DNA from: Hyphomicrobiales bacterium
GTDB taxonomy: Bacteria > Pseudomonadota > Alphaproteobacteria > Rhizobiales > Rhizobiaceae
Direction of reading: 5' to 3'
DNA: 64,000 nt
NCBI GenBank assembly: GCA_021775455.1
Contig: JAJFHU010000023.1
Coordinates: 62,001 to 126,000, forward strand
Shown here: positions 38,199 through 46,786 of the stretch, piece after piece
Layout: every line of letters starts with the position of its first letter
How positions within the stretch are numbered: position 1 is the stretch's first letter
Made by a program: the position numbers and the translations under genes
The notes under the pieces: generated by a model
Told to the model about the DNA's origin: nothing
What the model saw: the letters and a program-made list of their open reading frames with translations, nothing else
The model's database searches: none

Positions 38199-38242
38199 GT
38201 TACTAACTTATAGGATGGACCAATTCATTGGGGGGAGGATCA
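38199..38242 (-). repeat. IS3 left end, related to the dispersed repeats (copy D)
   Basis: Contains GGACCAATTCATTGGGGG and a nearby ACTAAC, matching the outer core of copies A-C (GGACCAATCAATTGGGGC). It lies just outside the transposase OrfA fragment, which identifies the repeat family as IS3-family termini. Confidence 0.65.
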
Positions 38243-38446
38243 CTACCCCTAGCATTTTTGCTACCTTATCGCGGGTTTTCCCCTTTTCCACTTCTGGCAA
38301 TTTTCCAGAAGTGCCTTGACGCTTTCAACTTCTTCCAGCGATCGGCCAATCTCAATGCGCTCTGCCAATTTGAAGTCTTTAGGGTGAGTGTTTTCGACCA
38401 GTTCTTCAGTCAGCTTGTCATGTACGCCAACCAGCGCGGGGATTTT

Positions 38447-39193
38447 TTAGCGTTTTACATTTCCAACGATTGCCTGCGCTCCTTGTTCAACAATCACCTT
38501 TTCTACCCTTATAGTCTGTTTGTTTCCTCTCTTGATCTTGTAAAAAGTTTCGATCGCATTGTGAAATGCGCGCTCCAATCTCGCGGCAGCATTCGCCATC
38601 GCAACAATTCGTCTTTCTCCATTCAATGGTAGTCTGCTCAGGACATTCGTTGAAGCAGCATGAAGGCATGCGGCATCTACTGCAAGTGCAGCCTGTATTT
38701 CATTTTCTGGTTTCAGCGATTGAATGATCGCAAGAGCCGCCGATACACTCGTAGAGGTTGGTGCCGCTTGTCCAGGAAGTCTACATGCTGATAGTAAACG
38801 ATGCAGGCATGCATCTACAAAGGCTTTTGAAGCAGTGCCGAGTGCATATTCTAGTTGATGTCGCCAAGTATCCTCTTCGCCATCAGGTGCTTCGACTACG
38901 CGATGTACACTACCTTCCACCTGTCGAACTCTGACCGATATGGGCGGGATTTTATTTTCACTGATTAGATCATTTGCCAATCTATTCGCCCAGCGTTTTT
39001 CAACAATTGCCTCGCCTGTATGTGCGCCATCCACATACGCTCCATTTCTCTTACCCTTGGGCGCTCCTGACCCCGGCGCACCGCCGTGCATGTAGCAGCG
39101 ACCTCGCCCTTGTGCTGGTGGTCGTCTGCACGAATTGCCAGATCGCGTTTGCGCTCCACATGTCTCGAATGTTGGTGATGTTGATATCTCCAT
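38447..39193 (-). CDS. HGGxW-type genomic island protein
   Basis: A 248-residue protein. The N-terminus has a small Cys/His cluster (CGAQTRSGNSCRRPPAQGRG then CYMHGGAPGSGAPKG), as in the HGGxW/HGGAPGA proteins that are frequent in prophages and genomic islands of alphaproteobacteria. The remainder is helical, ending in KRGNKQTIRVEKVIVEQGAQ. Function unknown; DNA binding is plausible from the N-terminal cluster. After the TAA the same frame stays open for 61 further codons (38261-38446) with protein-like composition. Confidence 0.65.
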   Translation of the reverse strand: MEISTSPTFETCGAQTRSGNSCRRPPAQGRGRCYMHGGAPGSGAPKGKRNGAYVDGAHTGEAIVEKRWANRLANDLISENKIPPISVRVRQVEGSVHRVVEAPDGEEDTWRHQLEYALGTASKAFVDACLHRLLSACRLPGQAAPTSTSVSAALAIIQSLKPENEIQAALAVDAACLHAASTNVLSRLPLNGERRIVAMANAAARLERAFHNAIETFYKIKRGNKQTIRVEKVIVEQGAQAIVGNVKR

Positions 39194-39361
39194 GGGGTTG
39201 GCTTCTTTCTAAAGCATACCCCCTAACCTTCAGTTCATCTGGCTTTTGAAATTCAGCCGCATCGCCTGGATGTGTCGAGATAACTCCGGTTTGGGAACAA
39301 ACTTCTTTGCAGGGACATTTTTTTTGATTTTGACATGTTCACATCATAGGATCAATTTCCT

Positions 39362-39574
39362 ATGAACTCAATCCATGAACACATCCAACTGGGACACCAA
39401 ATCAGGGCTGAATGCTCAAATTGTAACCACCACGAGATTCTCGATCTACCCAAACTACAATTCAGATTCGGCCCATATCACATTATCCGCCATAGCAAAT
39501 TGAAATGTTCGATTTGCCAAACCCAAGGAGCAAGATGTTCCGTCAGTTACAAGTTTGCAGGAAAATCGCGATAA
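39362..39574 (+). CDS. Small zinc-ribbon-like protein
   Basis: A 70-residue protein with two CxxC pairs (CSNC and CSIC, about 33 residues apart) that could bind zinc, and basic residues between them. It stands alone between the HGGxW and Fic genes. No family assignment. Confidence 0.5.
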   Translation: MNSIHEHIQLGHQIRAECSNCNHHEILDLPKLQFRFGPYHIIRHSKLKCSICQTQGARCSVSYKFAGKSR

Positions 39575-39707
39575 AATTAAAGATCAAGTACAAGATAAAA
39601 ATACCCTCTTAGGCAAAATCCTCAATCTGTCCATAAGATGGTGACGTTTGACAAATTGATTTTTTGATTACACTGAAGCTGTAAGAAAAAACCAATTGCG
39701 CATTTTT

Positions 39708-40358
39708 TTACAAAGAAGCTTCTTGAGATGCCGATAGCAACTGCTTTGCAAGCATACCGTCAAGCATCACTTCCATATCCATTATACCAAGGCTATTCCC
39801 CTTCCAAGAAGCATCTGCTTTTTCCAACGCGTCATAGTAAGGCTGTTTGTTACTTGCAATTTGCTCTGGGATTGTCGGTGCACCCGGCAACACGCTATCC
39901 AATTTAATGTTCAAAACAACATACGAAACCATTCTTGCAGTTCGCCCGTTTCCATCTGCAAATGGATGTATCCAATTCATTCGCCACAACACATAAGCGG
40001 CAAGATGTGTAGCAACCATGTCTTCCCAGTTGCTGTTCACATAGTTACACATCTCATAAACTAAATCCGGTACCTCTGATGACGATGGTGGAACGTGATC
40101 GCTATCCCCAATAAGTACTGGAGTATTTCTGTAGGTGCCAGCGAGTAGGTGCACACCATCAAGTGCTTCTCTATGCAATTCCAAAATAGCCGCTGATTTC
40201 AATTTAAAGGCGTTGTCAGTGTTTGGGATATTGCTCTTAATCATTTCCAATGCAGCATTGTATTGCCGAATCCCATTTTCAGCTTCTCTAATTGCTCTCT
40301 CATGTGGATCTTCGATAAGCTCGACAACCTCTGCCTGGCTATGCCTGTCTTCGCTCAT
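39708..40358 (-). CDS. Fic-family protein (AMPylase-type toxin)
   Basis: A 216-residue Fic protein with the complete catalytic motif HPFADGNGRTAR (residues 131-142), including the catalytic His and the phosphate-binding loop; the beta-flap lies around TYRNTPVLIG. Fic enzymes transfer AMP or other nucleotide moieties to target proteins. It lacks its own N-terminal (S/T)xxxE(G/N) inhibitory helix, and the small gene 11 bases upstream encodes a similar helix, which fits a class I toxin-antitoxin arrangement. Confidence 0.9.
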   Translation of the reverse strand: MSEDRHSQAEVVELIEDPHERAIREAENGIRQYNAALEMIKSNIPNTDNAFKLKSAAILELHREALDGVHLLAGTYRNTPVLIGDSDHVPPSSSEVPDLVYEMCNYVNSNWEDMVATHLAAYVLWRMNWIHPFADGNGRTARMVSYVVLNIKLDSVLPGAPTIPEQIASNKQPYYDALEKADASWKGNSLGIMDMEVMLDGMLAKQLLSASQEASL

Positions 40359-40369
40359 TGCAAATTTTT

Positions 40370-40552
40370 CTAACGCACTTTTTTCTCTTTGGAGATTTTT
40401 TCGTCTGCGTCCGCAATCATCTCGCGGGTAATCATGGAATTTTCAATATGTGTATTGCCGTACGCAAAACTACGTCGCTGTTTGCACAATTGTTCGTCAT
40501 CCATTTTCAAATTTTTGGTTTTTTCGATAAGCGTATGAAGTTCCCCAGTCAT
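40370..40552 (-). CDS. Putative Fic antitoxin
   Basis: A 60-residue protein containing SFAYGNTHIENSMITREMI, which aligns with the SSxIEGNxxTxxEV inhibitory helix found within many Fic proteins; the Glu that blocks ATP binding would be the one in HIEN. The position expected to be Ser/Thr is Asn here. It precedes the Fic gene by 11 bases on the same strand. An in-frame TTG at 40564 is the alternative start. The 40553-40886 stretch upstream shows no other gene. Confidence 0.65.
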   Translation of the reverse strand: MTGELHTLIEKTKNLKMDDEQLCKQRRSFAYGNTHIENSMITREMIADADEKISKEKKVR

Positions 40553-40886
40553 GTGCTTTTCCAATCTTCAAATATTCATATTGATGCTAAGCTTGGCTTA
40601 TTCTGGTTATCCGTCGGTTAACGCAAATTACAAAACCTTGCTGTGCAATTTACTACTCAGGTCACAAATTGCAAACAAAATAGGAATTTTTCCTTATCAC
40701 TCATTCCGACAGATTGAATCACTTGCCTAATTTTTAGGTAGTAAATTTCTAGTTGGCAACCTATCAATTGTGACAAATTTCAAAATCGACACGAAATGAT
40801 GAGAGCATTACTTACTTCGCCTTTGCCGCAGTGGGGGTTCATTTCATTTCTAAGAATGGCGGCGGACTTAGCCTGAGGATGAGAAA

Positions 40887-41222
40887 GTGAAAAAGAAAAG
40901 TGAAGCGGGCCTAGACTTAAAAGTTAAAGCGCTAATGATAGTTATTTTGCCTCTATTTATAATTTTGTTTTTAATTTCGATAGTTCCTGGTTTCTATGGA
41001 GCGATGCTACTTCTTGTTTCAGTTTTAGGATACGCAAGAACTGGGATGTGGGAAACGGAAAGTTCGTTGGAGTATGTCGTAATCATTTGGCCTGGGGTGC
41101 ACGAATGGGTTGGAATCGCAGAAATTTTACATATAGTTCCTGCGTGGATTGGCGGTGTAATCCTTTCAGTAGTTTTATATGGTTTGCTAATGTCTGTTGT
41201 GAGCGTGATCTTCCGCCAATGA
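40887..41222 (+). CDS. Small membrane protein of unknown function
   Basis: A 111-residue protein with a basic N-terminus (KKKSEAGLDLKVK) and three predicted helices (about residues 14-32, 34-48 and 84-108). The GTG start is preceded by GAGGATGAG. It is the only plus-strand gene in this part of the element. Unrecognised. Confidence 0.5.
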   Translation: MKKKSEAGLDLKVKALMIVILPLFIILFLISIVPGFYGAMLLLVSVLGYARTGMWETESSLEYVVIIWPGVHEWVGIAEILHIVPAWIGGVILSVVLYGLLMSVVSVIFRQ

Positions 41223-41341
41223 TTGGTTGGATCCTCCATTTGATATTTTCGTCTACTTTTTCAAAATGGTTACCGAAGCAGGGGAAACTGCAGACCCCAG
41301 TAACTTCAATAACTTGATAACTTTGACTGGCTTTTACATGT

Positions 41342-42415
41342 CTATATCTCAGCTTGGTTATCGCGGTTATCGAAGTTATCGGGGGTTGCAGAAATGCAAT
41401 CTTTGGGGACGTTTTCTGGGTGAAAGTACTTACCACGCCCCGTTTTGACCACTTCGCCGGTTATCGCCATTTTGTGAAGTAACTGCTTCACATTGCGTAC
41501 CGGTAACCTCAAAGCACCCGCAATGTCACTTGGCGTCATGTGACCAATTCGGTTATCGGCCAAACACTGAACGATAACCTTCCGTTCATCTGACCTATAA
41601 ACTTCAGCCGCAGCACCCAGCAGCGTCCAGATACCAACATCATGACGAAGCGCGGTTTCTCTTTCTTCGACATCACGGCCCCTGACATATAGCGTCATGC
41701 CATTCTGGTCCTTGTCGAGGAGCAACGTGGTATCCGCACATGCAGACAATCCATTAGAGCCGGATAACGCCTCAAGCGGATCTTCCGCACCGCCCTTGCG
41801 AGTATGGTGAAGTCCCAAAATTGCAACGCCGTGTTGAGTCGCCCATGACTGCAATCCTGAAAATATGGAATAATCATTCTCGTATGCATTTCGATTTCCA
41901 CTTCCAACTGGCTTCACTCGTTGCAGAACATCAATAACAATCAATCTGGGATTATCGACTGATTGCCGCCATTCATCCAGATAGGCGATAAAATCCTTAT
42001 CCAATTGAGGGCTTTCGGATACAATCTGGATACCACTGAAATCAGGCATCTTGCTTTTGTCAGGAAAAATCGTCTCAATTCGTCGCTTGATTCTGCGGTG
42101 ACCGTTTTCCAGGTCCAGATAAAGAACATTGCCCTTGTCACATGGGATTTGTCCCATGGCGTAACCGCCCGTAGCAACTGCGATCGACCAATCCAGTGCT
42201 AGCCAAGTTTTGCCCAACTTTTGTCGACCCGCCAGCACACTAAAGCCTTCGGGTAGGTATCCTTCTACCGCCCATGAAAGTGGCAGGTATTCAGTAGCCA
42301 TGATTTGGGTAAGTGATGTGCGATTGAATTTGGTTTTTGATTTACCCTTGCCACCGTCCAATGGGATTTCCACAAACCCAAATTGTTGTAGGTGTTGTTC
42401 TGGAGACAAGCTCAT
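41342..42415 (-). CDS. RepA-like AAA ATPase (RecA fold)
   Basis: A 357-residue protein of the AAA_25/RepA type. Walker A is AGRQKLGKTW, Walker B is PRLIVIDVLQ, and the LGLHHTRKGG segment is the sensor/H-motif seen in hexameric RepA helicases. A C-terminal winged helix (MTPSDIAGALRLPVRNVKQL) may bind DNA. It would act as the replicative helicase of the element. Its ATG overlaps the stop of the upstream TOPRIM gene (ATGA), with a GGGGG ribosome site. Confidence 0.88.
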   Translation of the reverse strand: MSLSPEQHLQQFGFVEIPLDGGKGKSKTKFNRTSLTQIMATEYLPLSWAVEGYLPEGFSVLAGRQKLGKTWLALDWSIAVATGGYAMGQIPCDKGNVLYLDLENGHRRIKRRIETIFPDKSKMPDFSGIQIVSESPQLDKDFIAYLDEWRQSVDNPRLIVIDVLQRVKPVGSGNRNAYENDYSIFSGLQSWATQHGVAILGLHHTRKGGAEDPLEALSGSNGLSACADTTLLLDKDQNGMTLYVRGRDVEERETALRHDVGIWTLLGAAAEVYRSDERKVIVQCLADNRIGHMTPSDIAGALRLPVRNVKQLLHKMAITGEVVKTGRGKYFHPENVPKDCISATPDNFDNRDNQAEI

Positions 42416-43248
42416 TTTTGCCCCCTTTCTGCGAAATCCGCTCCACTTGATTTAGGAGCAAAGACGGACACCTCCCTACCAGCATCGCGCCAGCGTTGTC
42501 CGCACATAACAGCGGCATTCTGGCCTGTTTGGTTCGGGTCGTTGTCCGCAAAGATTGTCAGTGTTTCGATGCCCGGTAAAACTTGGAAGTTTGCAATGCC
42601 GCCTGCCGACAGACACACCCACATAGGTGCAAAGCCCATATTCAGTAGAGAGATGCCGGTTTCAATACCCTCACAAATATGCAGGCCTATAGTAACGTCA
42701 TCATCGCTGGATAGTTTAACCACGGCACCTCTCGACGGACCAAGCATTGCCTTGTCTTTTGGATTAAGGCGTGTCCTGTGAACACCCTGGAACTCATTTG
42801 TTCGGGTATCAACCATTGCCGCAACCATTGCTGGGACAGTCTCTCCCTTGAATGGGCAGGCTGGGTGATACCGTAATGCACGTGTGTTAATCGGAGACAG
42901 CCCACGCGACATTAGATAGTTCCATGCTGGGGTATCGAGATAGGGTACACTTTCATCCCATATCCGCTGCGCATATTCTGTCTTGCTTGTACTGCCTTGA
43001 TGGTAGTTGTGGGAAACCCGATCAGAAGCCCTGAAGTCAGCAGAAACGCCAAGGCGTGATTTCACATAATCCTTGCAATCCTGCCAGTCATCGTTTGCAA
43101 AACTGTGAACCGTAAAACCGTCCGGAGCATCTTGAGAGAATGTTATCCGCAATGAGCGGTCGTGGGATGAGTGGCCTGGTCCGGGGGCGATAATGCCCCC
43201 ACCCGAAACTTCGCCGCCAAGGGCTTGTGCAGCAACTTGAATGTCCAT
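42412..43248 (-). CDS. TOPRIM-domain protein (DUF7146-like), primase-associated
   Basis: A 278-residue protein. The N-terminal part (GPGHSSHDRSLRITF, GFTVHSFANDDWQDCKDYV) is the DUF7146-like region that accompanies primases of phages and islands; the C-terminal TOPRIM has the acidic motif CEGIETGIS and the DxD-like TIFADNDPN. Together these suggest a DNA primase-type protein. I chose the ATG at 43248, one base after the preceding stop, over 43293. The polymerase-type catalytic core is not obvious, so helper function is possible. Confidence 0.8.
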   Translation of the reverse strand: MDIQVAAQALGGEVSGGGIIAPGPGHSSHDRSLRITFSQDAPDGFTVHSFANDDWQDCKDYVKSRLGVSADFRASDRVSHNYHQGSTSKTEYAQRIWDESVPYLDTPAWNYLMSRGLSPINTRALRYHPACPFKGETVPAMVAAMVDTRTNEFQGVHRTRLNPKDKAMLGPSRGAVVKLSSDDDVTIGLHICEGIETGISLLNMGFAPMWVCLSAGGIANFQVLPGIETLTIFADNDPNQTGQNAAVMCGQRWRDAGREVSVFAPKSSGADFAERGQK

Positions 43249-43249
43249 G

Positions 43250-44122
43250 TTATGCCGCTTCCCTCGCAAAGATGTGAAGCAATTCACGTTCACTCTGTTC
43301 TGCTACGAGAAGCGGTTTCATAATTTCATCCGGCATGTGCCGTTGGATTGCATCCTGGACTATCAGTCGAAGAATAGACGGCGGGATTGCGTCTAGATCG
43401 CAGGCGAAAGAATGGGGCCATTTTTTATCAGCCGCGCTTTTCCTTTTCGGCTCCCGTGTCGGCAGGTTCATTTCAGCTACTTGAGCCTTAGAAACAGCTA
43501 TTCGAGAAAACTCAACTGACACACCGCGCTCTGCTGCAAAGTGCATCAACTTGCGTTCCAAGTCATTTGACGCATCAACTCCAGCCCTGTCGAAATCACC
43601 TAGATGATAGACAACAACCGGCTTGCCAATTTCAGAGTAATTCTCTGCTGCTTCAAAGCAAAATGTTTCACTCGAAAAGCCCTTACAGACCATCAGCGGG
43701 CAGTCATACTTGTCAGTTACAGGCAATATCACGCCAGCCAAAGCATCTTTTTCAATCCAGATTTCACAGTAGTCCGGGCAATCACGCCAAAGGTTGCGGC
43801 GATATAACCGCGCCGTCGAGTAAAGCGCGTCTTCCAAGCTATCGTATGTACGTGGTTTGCGCATCCAGCGGGTTGAATCTGCTACGTAGGAGTATGGGAT
43901 ACGGCCTGCTCGCCTGAGCGCAAGCACCTGCCGCTGTACCTTCACATAACCGCTTTCGGTCTTATCCACACCAGGCAAGTCATTCACTATTGCAGCATAG
44001 TAGAGTTGCCTAACTGTTACCGGCTCCTGCTCTGCGGCATAAGCGATCAAGAACTCTGCGCGTATCTCCATTTCGCCTTGTGAGGCCCGATGACGTTTTA
44101 TGGGGCTAGTAACATAAGCCAT
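43250..44122 (-). CDS. TOPRIM protein resembling Spo11/TopoVI subunit A
   Basis: A 290-residue protein. An N-terminal winged-helix-like region (EPVTVRQLYYAAIVNDLPGV, with the conserved YY) is followed by a TOPRIM-like domain with EIWIEKDALAGVILPV and VVVYHLGDFDRAGVDA, the pattern of the TopoVI-A/Spo11 TOPRIM. The YY pair is in the place of the Spo11 catalytic Tyr, so DNA cleavage is conceivable. The ATG at 44122 overlaps the HTH gene's stop by one base and follows GGAAG. Function in the element is unknown; replication or processing is inferred from context. Confidence 0.65.
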   Translation of the reverse strand: MAYVTSPIKRHRASQGEMEIRAEFLIAYAAEQEPVTVRQLYYAAIVNDLPGVDKTESGYVKVQRQVLALRRAGRIPYSYVADSTRWMRKPRTYDSLEDALYSTARLYRRNLWRDCPDYCEIWIEKDALAGVILPVTDKYDCPLMVCKGFSSETFCFEAAENYSEIGKPVVVYHLGDFDRAGVDASNDLERKLMHFAAERGVSVEFSRIAVSKAQVAEMNLPTREPKRKSAADKKWPHSFACDLDAIPPSILRLIVQDAIQRHMPDEIMKPLLVAEQSERELLHIFAREAA

Positions 44123-44340
44123 TACACGGCTTCCGATGGTAAGTTGTTCAGCCATGCTAGAGCCGACTTGCGGGGTACAAGTGTTCGGCGACCGCACTTT
44201 CGGATTTCAATGCGTTTGGCGTTAACTTCAGAATAAAATGTGGTGTTTGAAATGCTCGCCCATGAGAGAAATTCCCTTACCGTCATCGCGCCGGTATCTT
44301 CGATTTTCTCGTTGGGAGACAGTTCCCCAAGATTTGTCAT
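44122..44340 (-). CDS. AlpA/excisionase-like HTH protein
   Basis: A 72-residue MerR/AlpA-type winged helix (TVREFLSWASISNTTFYSEV, then GRRTLVPRKSALAWLNNLP). Such proteins act as excisionases or activators of integrase in P4-like islands. It is the first gene of the operon leading to the TOPRIM and RepA-like genes and lies directly downstream of the repeat array at 44423-44538, its likely binding region. Confidence 0.85.
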   Translation of the reverse strand: MTNLGELSPNEKIEDTGAMTVREFLSWASISNTTFYSEVNAKRIEIRKCGRRTLVPRKSALAWLNNLPSEAV

Positions 44341-44422
44341 AACGAATTGCCTTTCTGTGATTCAGAACAATTCGCAGTAATTCACGGTCATAAAGGTTGG
44401 TAAATTGTGTGAAGCGCAATTA

Positions 44423-44538
44423 GCACATGGTTTAAAAACACATGATTTGATTTTCGTTTGTTTTCAATGGGGTAAGTTTTAATTGAACAAAATCATGTGA
44501 TTGTTGAAAAGCAAAAACACATGATTTGCACATGAATT
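44423..44538. repeat. Iteron-like repeat array upstream of the replication operon
   Basis: The 16-base AAAAACACATGATTTG occurs exactly twice (44434-44449 and 44513-44528). An inverted partner AAATCATGTGAT lies between them (about 44490-44501), and GCACATG occurs at 44423 and 44528. Spacing of the direct repeats is 79 bases. The array lies in the 210-base non-coding gap between the unknown gene at 44551 and the HTH gene; an operator for the HTH protein or an origin of replication are the two obvious readings. Confidence 0.75.
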
Positions 44539-44550
44539 AATTTGTGCGAC

Positions 44551-45570
44551 CTACCCTGGGAATGGGGGTAAATCACTTATCTTGTCGCTGGCCCTAGATC
44601 CGGGCTTGGACCACACGTCCGCCTTAAATTCCGCGATTACTTCATTCCAAACAGTTTGGAAATTAGCCTCCGAAATTTTATGGTTTGACTGCTTCAATTT
44701 GTCATTTGCGGTTCGGTGCAACACGGGCCTTGAAAACAACTTTGTTTCCGGCGATGCTGAAATTATTGCAACCAGCCATTTTCGGGTTCTGACAATCGAG
44801 TTTGAAGTTTTGTTTGGTTGTTTTTTGGGCTTGGTAACTGTCTTCCAGACCTTTAACACCGCTTCTCTGTTTATCTGAATGTCAGAATACTTAACGTCGT
44901 GCGGCCTGCCTTTAAGTCGATAATTGGTTTCGTTATTCATTCCGGCTGTACGTTCGAGGAATATCCATTCTTCGGTAGGAATCGTTACCGGCTCTCCGCT
45001 GGTATCAAGGGCTTCGGCGAAAATATTGCCTTTGGATAGTTCATTGTGGATTTTTTTAAGTGCTTTGTTAGCGGGCATAATCGGGTTATTGTTTTTATCA
45101 AAATAATGGCCAATTAGCGTAATAAAATTTTTTGTCGGCGGCAGTTTCCGCAACACTGCATTCGATTTGGTTTTTGGGTTAGGGACCCAATCACGGCACC
45201 GCAGTCGATAGTCATCCCAATACAATCTAACCTTTTCATCGGTACGCCACAGCAACCACGCAACGCACATTGGAAGTGACCAATGTGATAATTCATGCGG
45301 ATCGAATTCTTCAATTGGCGGGTAGTACCGCATAGCCGGTAATTCATTTTTGCTACGAAATTCTTCTGCTTGCTCGACCGAAAGAAAATCAAGTCCAACC
45401 ATGTCTATTATCACTTTGCGCAAATGGGCCTTTGCAAGCTCAGCGTTAGGGCTTCTGGAAATGTGCTGCAGGTATGTTTGAAATTCTTTTAGTTTGGCAG
45501 CTTCCAATTCATTGTTGCTAAGGATACGGTTCAACTTGTCTATTGTTTCATCAATTGACCTTTCAACCAT
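44551..45570 (-). CDS. Unknown protein downstream of integrase
   Basis: A 339-residue protein with no family recognised. The N-terminal 80 residues are helical; the middle is Trp/Tyr-rich (YYPPIEEFDPHELSHWSLPM); the C-terminal third is basic. No HTH, nuclease motif or membrane segment is evident. Its start overlaps the integrase stop by 8 bases, so it is co-translated with the integrase and may be part of its recombination module. Confidence 0.7.
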   Translation of the reverse strand: MVERSIDETIDKLNRILSNNELEAAKLKEFQTYLQHISRSPNAELAKAHLRKVIIDMVGLDFLSVEQAEEFRSKNELPAMRYYPPIEEFDPHELSHWSLPMCVAWLLWRTDEKVRLYWDDYRLRCRDWVPNPKTKSNAVLRKLPPTKNFITLIGHYFDKNNNPIMPANKALKKIHNELSKGNIFAEALDTSGEPVTIPTEEWIFLERTAGMNNETNYRLKGRPHDVKYSDIQINREAVLKVWKTVTKPKKQPNKTSNSIVRTRKWLVAIISASPETKLFSRPVLHRTANDKLKQSNHKISEANFQTVWNEVIAEFKADVWSKPGSRASDKISDLPPFPG

Positions 45571-46786
45571 GAAGATTCACCACGTTGGCGGCTTCGTTTT
45601 CTTCGCAATAATTACACCATGCCTGCATCAGTGCCTTTCGCTTTTCAAAGGCGCTAGAGCGCAAATAAGCGGCCTCGACTTTATCCGGGTTGGAGTGAGC
45701 AAGTGCGGCTTCTGCAATTCTGGATTCAAATGTGGTCTTATCCTGAACCCAATCGCGAAAAGTAGACCTGAAACCATGCGGTGTAACGCCAGTAATTTTG
45801 TGCCGGCGCAAGAGCATAAGCATGGACATGTTGGAAAGCGGCTTACCTCTTGATTGCCCGGGAAAAACAAGATTGCTTGTGCGCACTTCGTAAAGCTCTT
45901 TCAGAATGGAAACAGCAGTACCCGGCAACGGTACAACGTGCGGTTTCTGCATTTTCATTCGAGATTCTGGAATAATCCAAACACCTTGATCAAGGTCAAA
46001 CTCGCGCCATTCTGCATTAAGTGCTTCGCTTGTTCGCGTGGCCGTGAGAATTACCAGCGTGAGCGCTTTTGCTGCCAGCGCGTCCCATGTTTGCACCCGA
46101 GCAAAGAAAACGGGCAATTCTGCGTAGTCCAACGCCGCATGGTGCTTCACCCTATTTGCATTTGGAAGCAGGGGTTTTGTCAAATGCTTAATGACATTCA
46201 AATCAGCAGGGTTTACCGCCGTGCGCATTTCGTGTGCTGCTGCATAGTCTAGGATGTTTTTCATCCGGTTTAATACCCGCCGCGCCGTTTCGTGTTTTAT
46301 TCCCCAAAGTGGATTGATTACCGCGAGAACGTCTTGTTTGTTGATTTCGGCAATGGGTCTGCCTTTTATCGCATTGCAATAATCATCGACCGTCTTGCGC
46401 CACTGCGCTTTGTGCTTATCGTTTCTCCAGCCTGATTCCTTGAGGTCGATATATTCGTGTCCAACCTGCTCGAAGGTCTTAGGAGCCTCGCGACTTCTGT
46501 CGGCGTCCCGCTTTCCTTTAGGGTCAATTCTGGCCGCAACCAGCGTCCGGCATTCTCCTGCCAACTCACGCGCATCAGCCAACGAAACATCGGGGAACTT
46601 TCCTAACCCCATTTCCCGCCTACCGGTCGGATTATCTAACGTTGCCCAATGTTTGCCTTTCCAGACGAATACCCATGACCTTGACCCGGTTGCAGTCACA
46701 TTGACGTACAATCCGCCACCATCCCCATGGCGACCCTTTTTAAGTTTATCAATTTTCAGTGCTGCTAACCTGTTAAGCGCCGCCAT
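45563..46786 (-). CDS. int: P4-type tyrosine recombinase (integrase)
   Basis: A 407-residue integrase with the DUF4102 arm-binding N-terminal domain (LNRLAALKIDKLKKGRHGDG, GGGLYVNV), a SAM-like core-binding domain and a C-terminal catalytic domain. The catalytic residues are visible in TATRTSEALNAEW (Arg), HGFRSTFRDW (His-x-x-Arg) and ALAHSNPDKVEAAYLR (His and Tyr). It should recombine the attP core with the tRNA-Ser 3' end. ATG at 46786; 46801 is an alternative. It is transcribed away from the right attachment site. Confidence 0.95.
   Translation of the reverse strand: MAALNRLAALKIDKLKKGRHGDGGGLYVNVTATGSRSWVFVWKGKHWATLDNPTGRREMGLGKFPDVSLADARELAGECRTLVAARIDPKGKRDADRSREAPKTFEQVGHEYIDLKESGWRNDKHKAQWRKTVDDYCNAIKGRPIAEINKQDVLAVINPLWGIKHETARRVLNRMKNILDYAAAHEMRTAVNPADLNVIKHLTKPLLPNANRVKHHAALDYAELPVFFARVQTWDALAAKALTLVILTATRTSEALNAEWREFDLDQGVWIIPESRMKMQKPHVVPLPGTAVSILKELYEVRTSNLVFPGQSRGKPLSNMSMLMLLRRHKITGVTPHGFRSTFRDWVQDKTTFESRIAEAALAHSNPDKVEAAYLRSSAFEKRKALMQAWCNYCEENEAANVVNLHG

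Noticed and set aside
38228-38632. 134-codon plus-strand frame
   Set aside because: It is antisense to the HGGxW gene and its in-frame extension, is rich in Phe and Ser as expected of a shadow frame, and starts inside an IS end.
44423-44538. Possible CRISPR array
   Set aside because: Only two direct 16-base copies plus an inverted one, with no regular spacers and no cas genes nearby.
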